Positions 60,561 to 64,000 of a stretch of DNA of 64,000 nt are shown one piece after another; the first letter of the stretch is position 1; the number at the start of each line of letters is the position of its first letter. Position numbers and translations under genes: made by a program. The notes beneath the pieces were generated by a model that saw only the letters and a list, made by a program, of their open reading frames with translations, had not been told where the DNA came from and made no database searches. Origin of the DNA: Candidatus Poribacteria bacterium (GTDB taxonomy: Bacteria; Poribacteria; WGA-4E; GCA-2687025); NCBI GenBank assembly GCA_028818695.1, contig JAPPNK010000012.1, forward strand, positions 163,476 through 227,475, read 5' to 3'.

Positions 60561-60600
60561 AAAACGCGGCGGAGCCGGACAGCCGGACCCGCCGCGTTTT
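60561..60600 (-). terminator. Rho-independent terminator of the exported-protein operon
   Basis: 12-bp perfect stem AAAACGCGGCGG (60561-60572) and CCGCCGCGTTTT (60589-60600) with a 16-base loop. On the minus strand it ends in TTTTTGTTTT. It follows the 60633-62507 gene by 32 bases. The A/T-flanked symmetry means that it would also work on the plus strand. Confidence 0.85.
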
Positions 60601-60632
60601 TAAAGGGAAGCCGGCCAGCGCGGCCGGCTTTG

Positions 60633-62507
60633 TCATTGACCAGTATTCCCTATCACAGACTCGACTGTCACGGTGTAGCTCTCCTCGTAAACCGACATGT
60701 CCTTCCAACGGTAAATGCGCGCCTTGATGGTGTATTCTCCGGTCTGCCCTGCGGGGAAGGTGTAGCTCATGGACGCCGTGTCGACGACGCCGTCGCCGTC
60801 GTAAGAACTGATATGGGTGTCCGTCGCCGCGCCAGGCGTTCGGACATACCAGGACACATTGTAGATCGGACCGTCGGCGACAAGATTCGCCTGATGCGTA
60901 GCGCCCGCCTTGGCGGTGTAGGAGCCGTCCGAGGAGGTTAAGCCGGCGATCGTCACGGTGTAGCTCTCCTCGTAAACCGACAGGTCCGAGCGGTAGATGT
61001 ACGCTGTGATGGTGTACTCGCCGGAGGCGTCGGACGGGAATGTGTAACTCAACGACGCATCGGAGGCGGCGCCGTCCCCGTTATCAATCTCCACCTGCGT
61101 CCCGTAGCCCGTGTCGCCAGGAGCCTTCACATACCAGTACACCTGCGAATACGGTCCGTCGGCGACTAGGTTCACCTCATGCGTGCCGCCTGCGCTGGCG
61201 GTGTAGGAGCCGTCCGAGGAGGATAGCCCCGTCGAAGCGTCGTTGCCGCCGCCGCTCTCCTCCTCATCCCCATAGGGGTTCTCCGGCGTGCTGCCGTCGG
61301 TATGCGGATCGTAATGTCTATCTTCTTCATGCCTATTCCTCCAATGCGGGTTGGAACAGTGCCTGAATAGAGTCTTGCATGGATATCTAAAGCCACCGAA
61401 GGCAGTGGTATCAGTGATAAGATAGGTGCAGCTGCGTTCCTTGTGCCATTCGTCATGAAGGCGCGTTGTCTCTGTCTCCTGGGGGCAGTCGTAGATTGGC
61501 TTGCCGCACCCCGGCGCTGTGCCGTTCACGGGGCACATGCCTATTGCATGGGCGTTCGCGTGTTGCACCGGTCGGCCGCAAGCGGGACATTGTACGCATT
61601 GGTGCGGGGACACCTTTCCGGGAGAACCAGGCGAATCGACTATACTTACGACTTTGAAGAAGCCGTTATCAATGCGGGTCTTGTCTTCCGGGTGAGGATC
61701 CCACGCATTTGATCCTGTCGGACTTCTGTAATCCGTTTCGATGCTCCACCCGTACGATTCGCTGTCCGTTTCGCCCCAGGTGATTGAGCCAAAACCGCCT
61801 TCTCCGCCCGCGCCAATGGAAAACTCCGTCTCGATATCTTTTTTCGTGCCGTAAACCACCTTGAGAATTTTGGTGGAATACGAGCCGATAGCATGCAGAA
61901 TCTCTTTCCCTACTTTGATCTCTGCCGCGTAGCCTTTGTGCAAGATCGGAATGCAAGAATTGGGATCCTCAAGGTCGACAGGTTCTGGATTGGCGTACCA
62001 GTCTGCATACTTTTGAATCACATCATGCTTCTCCAAGTGTACCAACAGGTATGCATCCGACCATGTCGTGCCCATGCTTGTTTTTTCCACTGGCTCGACA
62101 GCGGGATTGTCGAATTCGCCAACAGCAAACCCGTCAGAATCGATGTTGCCTTCAAGGGTGCTCATACTCAGTTGCAGCATGCCCAGCCCTTTCGCAAAAG
62201 CCCTGAATCTGTAGGTTTTGAGTTCAGGAGGTTTTTCGATTAGGAGGTCCGGCGCGGGATCGTTATCCGGATCCCAATCCGCATTCACGGAGAACCATGT
62301 TTCACTTTTGATCCAACTGTTATCAGCATCAATTTCCCGCCATCCTGCAAAGTGGACGCCGTTCTCTGGTACGGAGGTCATTTGTTTTCTCCCGACCGTC
62401 ACACCGGGATTCTTTATGTCCGACGGATCCGCATTGATCGGCTCCGCATGCATGAATGCGGCGAAAAGAATGGCCGCGCTGACGAGAATGTGCGTTGTGC
62501 GTTTCAT
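60633..62507 (-). CDS. Secreted protein with zinc-ribbon and two Ig-like repeats
   Basis: A 624-residue protein. Signal peptide at residues 1-21 (ILVSAAILFAAFMHA). The first 320 residues are beta-rich with no known family. Near residues 320-370 there is a Cys-rich stretch (QCVQCPACGRPVQ, GMCPVNG, CGKPIYDC) that looks like a zinc ribbon, unusual for an exported protein. From about residue 430 on there are two tandem domains of about 95 residues, each starting SSDGSYTA and containing YWYV or SWYV, DNGDG or YDGDG, and YEESYTVT. Domains of this kind occur in poribacterial secreted proteins. AAGGAG lies 10 bases before the start, separated by a mini-ORF. Function unknown. Confidence 0.75.
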   Translation of the reverse strand: MKRTTHILVSAAILFAAFMHAEPINADPSDIKNPGVTVGRKQMTSVPENGVHFAGWREIDADNSWIKSETWFSVNADWDPDNDPAPDLLIEKPPELKTYRFRAFAKGLGMLQLSMSTLEGNIDSDGFAVGEFDNPAVEPVEKTSMGTTWSDAYLLVHLEKHDVIQKYADWYANPEPVDLEDPNSCIPILHKGYAAEIKVGKEILHAIGSYSTKILKVVYGTKKDIETEFSIGAGGEGGFGSITWGETDSESYGWSIETDYRSPTGSNAWDPHPEDKTRIDNGFFKVVSIVDSPGSPGKVSPHQCVQCPACGRPVQHANAHAIGMCPVNGTAPGCGKPIYDCPQETETTRLHDEWHKERSCTYLITDTTAFGGFRYPCKTLFRHCSNPHWRNRHEEDRHYDPHTDGSTPENPYGDEEESGGGNDASTGLSSSDGSYTASAGGTHEVNLVADGPYSQVYWYVKAPGDTGYGTQVEIDNGDGAASDASLSYTFPSDASGEYTITAYIYRSDLSVYEESYTVTIAGLTSSDGSYTAKAGATHQANLVADGPIYNVSWYVRTPGAATDTHISSYDGDGVVDTASMSYTFPAGQTGEYTIKARIYRWKDMSVYEESYTVTVESVIGNTGQ

Positions 62508-62525
62508 TTGTTCATGGCTCCTTTG

Positions 62526-63524
62526 TTATGGTCTTTCGGCGCGGTTTCGGCTCAATCGAAACTCTGGATTCTCGTAGAAATCGTACAGATGTGCGATGCC
62601 CAGACGCCTATAAAGATTTCGAATGGCCAATGCGACCATTTCCCTCGTTCCTTCGGGACCAGGCGGGAGGGATGGGGACGGAAAGCTGGTAATCTGACTG
62701 CCGTGGGTGACGGGAAGCTCCCCTTGTGCGGAAACCATAAGCGTTTGCATCTCCTGCCGCAGCGAGGCGGCGCGCGAGGAATCGCCGGCGCGGCGCGCTC
62801 GGATCCAGTTCGCTTCGAGGTTCAGGAACCGATCCAACTGCTCTGGAGACGGGCGAAAGCCTGTGCGTTTACCGTAATTCATCACTGTTGGCAAGTTCGC
62901 AAACTGCTGAAACGGTTTTCCCCAGTTGTCTAGTCGGGCTTCGTAGGGCCTCGTGCCGTCTCCGCTCCCTATGGGCGGTTCAAACCCCCAGAAATTTCGA
63001 TACGATTCCCAGGTTCTTGGGTCTCGCCAATCGGTTTCGAAGGGGCCTATCATTTTGCTTCCTCCTATTGCTTGAGTCCAATCAATTGAGAGTGGAGGCC
63101 CCGTGGGGGTTGCGCGCGCTGCTTTCAATGATCTCGAATCAACTTTGCGCGTTGTGGTATCCCAATCAGGATTGATGCGATAGGGGTTGCCCTGCCGCGT
63201 GTAGGCAATCCTTCCGTACCGTTCGTATCCAGGAGGAATCAACTTTGACAGTTCGCCGCTTGCAGGCGCGACAGTCGCTTCGATCGCCGCTGCATCGCGG
63301 CTCGCCCCGTCTTCTACCGCGCCTTCGGTTTCTTCGGTCTTTTCAATTGCGTTGTCTTGCGTCGTTGCCCGCTCCGTTTTGTCGATCTTGACGATGGGCG
63401 ACTGGACGAACGTCTCATCCGCGGCGTTGTCCTTCTCGACGCTGTTGCGGTATGCCAGCCAGAACATGCCCGCGATGATGAACGCGAGACCGACCAGCAT
63501 CCCTCCAATCCCAACTTTTTTCAT
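62526..63524 (-). CDS. Membrane-anchored hypothetical protein
   Basis: A 332-residue protein with one membrane helix at the N-terminus (VGIGGMLVGLAFIIAGMFWLAY) preceded by KK, so the rest is periplasmic. A low-complexity acidic linker (residues 30-85, rich in Glu, Thr, Ala) leads to a domain with many aromatic residues (YERYGRIAYTRQGNPYRI, WRDPRTWESYRNFWGFEPP). It resembles no family I know. It is the first gene downstream of a sigma-54 promoter with an upstream pair of palindromes, and the exported-protein gene follows after 18 bases. Probably both products are made together. Confidence 0.65.
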   Translation of the reverse strand: MKKVGIGGMLVGLAFIIAGMFWLAYRNSVEKDNAADETFVQSPIVKIDKTERATTQDNAIEKTEETEGAVEDGASRDAAAIEATVAPASGELSKLIPPGYERYGRIAYTRQGNPYRINPDWDTTTRKVDSRSLKAARATPTGPPLSIDWTQAIGGSKMIGPFETDWRDPRTWESYRNFWGFEPPIGSGDGTRPYEARLDNWGKPFQQFANLPTVMNYGKRTGFRPSPEQLDRFLNLEANWIRARRAGDSSRAASLRQEMQTLMVSAQGELPVTHGSQITSFPSPSLPPGPEGTREMVALAIRNLYRRLGIAHLYDFYENPEFRLSRNRAERP

Positions 63525-63622
63525 GGTAAAAGCCTTTCGCGCTGTTGTTTGCCTGTCGAATCGTTTCGCATCTTCTCCGTTTCACTATGTTCCGCCGCAC
63601 CATTGCGGCGCGCCTCCCTTAA

Positions 63623-63638
63623 AGCAAATACGGCGCCA
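63623..63638 (-). promoter_or_regulatory. Sigma-54 (RpoN) promoter
   Basis: On the minus strand TGGCGCCGTATTTGCT (63638-63623) has GG and GC eleven bases apart in exact -24/-12 register with TGGCACGnnnnTTGCW and differs at two of twelve defined positions. It lies about 100 bases before the ATG at 63524, and the predicted start of transcription is near 63612. Confidence 0.72.
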
Positions 63639-63692
63639 ACTTTGAAAACATAGCAACCGTGCGGGTTCTCCCCAAAACCGCCCCAACCAATC

Positions 63693-63750
63693 CCAACATA
63701 TATGTTGGAATATCAGACAAAAATGTTGGACGATACAACATATATGTTGT
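63693..63750. promoter_or_regulatory. Paired 16-bp palindromic enhancer sites
   Basis: CCAACATATATGTTGG (63693-63708) and ACAACATATATGTTGT (63735-63750) are perfect palindromes with a shared core CAACATATATGTTG and centres 42 bases apart, four helical turns. A half site ATGTTGG lies between them (63723-63729). They are about 88 and 130 bases upstream of the predicted sigma-54 start, the usual position of enhancer-binding-protein sites, and directly downstream of the regulator gene that probably binds them. Confidence 0.75.
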
Positions 63751-63757
63751 GCCTGAC

Positions 63758-64000
63758 CTACTCTTCGGACGAATATTGGGACGGTTTGATTTTGTATTTT
63801 TTTATTCTGGTCTGCAGCTTTCGTTCCGTGATGCGAAGGCGTTTCGCCGCTTGCGCTTGCACGCCCCCTGTTGCGCGCAGCGCCTGCTCAATCATCATCC
63901 GCTCCAGCCGTTCCACCGCGTCGGTCAGGCTCATCTGCGCGTCGTCCTCTTCGCTCCGGTCTGCCGATTGGGGAGGAGCGGTCTCGCCGCTGCCGCCGTC
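63758..64000 (-). CDS. C-terminal end of an NtrC-family (sigma-54) activator
   Basis: The frame is open to the right edge; the first part of the gene is outside the window. The last 80 residues include a Fis-type helix-turn-helix: LTDAVERLERMMIEQALRAT, GGVQAQAAKRL and ITERKLQTRIKKYKI, the usual C-terminal DNA-binding domain of sigma-54 activators, preceded by an acidic linker. It ends at TAG (63760-63758), eight bases before the paired palindromes. The AAA+ and sensory domains are not visible, so the signal is unknown. Confidence 0.85.
   Translation of the reverse strand, partial: DGGSGETAPPQSADRSEEDDAQMSLTDAVERLERMMIEQALRATGGVQAQAAKRLRITERKLQTRIKKYKIKPSQYSSEE

Noticed and set aside
1-64000. 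A tRNA-Sec (selC) or other tRNA/rRNA gene in the gaps
   Set aside because: I read through the intergenic stretches and saw no cloverleaf with a long variable arm or CCA end; a covariance search would settle it.

Overview
The window is GC-rich, gene-dense DNA from an uncultured Gram-negative bacterium. Lipoprotein signals, an OmpA-like barrel and a giant secreted C25 peptidase show an outer membrane. The gene mix (phytanoyl-CoA dioxygenase, L-rhamnose isomerase, MacB-type permeases with HEAT lipoproteins, a DUF6785-like transporter, secreted tandem Ig-like repeats) recalls Candidatus Poribacteria or a similar sponge- or sediment-associated lineage. This placement rests on gene content only.

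Layout. 1-6.3 kb: end of a HAD hydrolase, then a double-length UvrA. 6.4-8.5 kb: an EcoRI-type methylase with a DUF262-HNH nuclease. 8.6-13.4 kb (minus): two HEAT lipoproteins followed by two ABC permeases. 13.4-15.7 kb: a 136-bp MITE-like element, a pentaheme cytochrome and a beta-barrel. 15.7-17.6 kb (minus): selD, whose catalytic residue is encoded by an in-frame UGA, and a PhyH oxygenase. 17.7-22.5 kb (minus): three tandem cassettes, each a TPR-UPF0175 fusion followed by a DUF3368 PIN protein, an apparent toxin-antitoxin array. 22.6-24.1 kb: a methylase-nuclease fusion. 24.2-32.4 kb: a 2061-residue gingipain-like peptidase and a polytopic membrane protein. 32.4-38.5 kb (minus): a trkA-trkH-selA-selB operon. 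39-46 kb: a second MITE and a Rieske/cytochrome b operon with TPR and transglutaminase proteins. 46-53 kb: metG-tatD, VOC, citramalate synthase, ATP sulfurylase, rhomboid. 53-60 kb: a zinc-ribbon protein, a partly duplicated secreted protein, a UvrD helicase carrying an internal exonuclease domain, coaD and an L-rhamnose isomerase. 60.6-64 kb (minus): an NtrC-family regulator tail, paired 16-bp palindromes, a sigma-54 promoter and two exported-protein genes ending at a terminator.

Three themes stand out. First, selA, selB and selD are all present and SelD itself is read as a selenoprotein, so UGA must sometimes mean Sec here; no tRNA-Sec gene was found in the window. Second, a TPR-armed PIN toxin-antitoxin array has been amplified, with the tail of the TPR part identical at DNA level and the antitoxin and toxin parts diverged. 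Third, the right edge shows a complete enhancer plus sigma-54 promoter arrangement next to its probable activator. Housekeeping promoters of the TTGACA-N17-TATAAT type are easy to recognise in many gaps.
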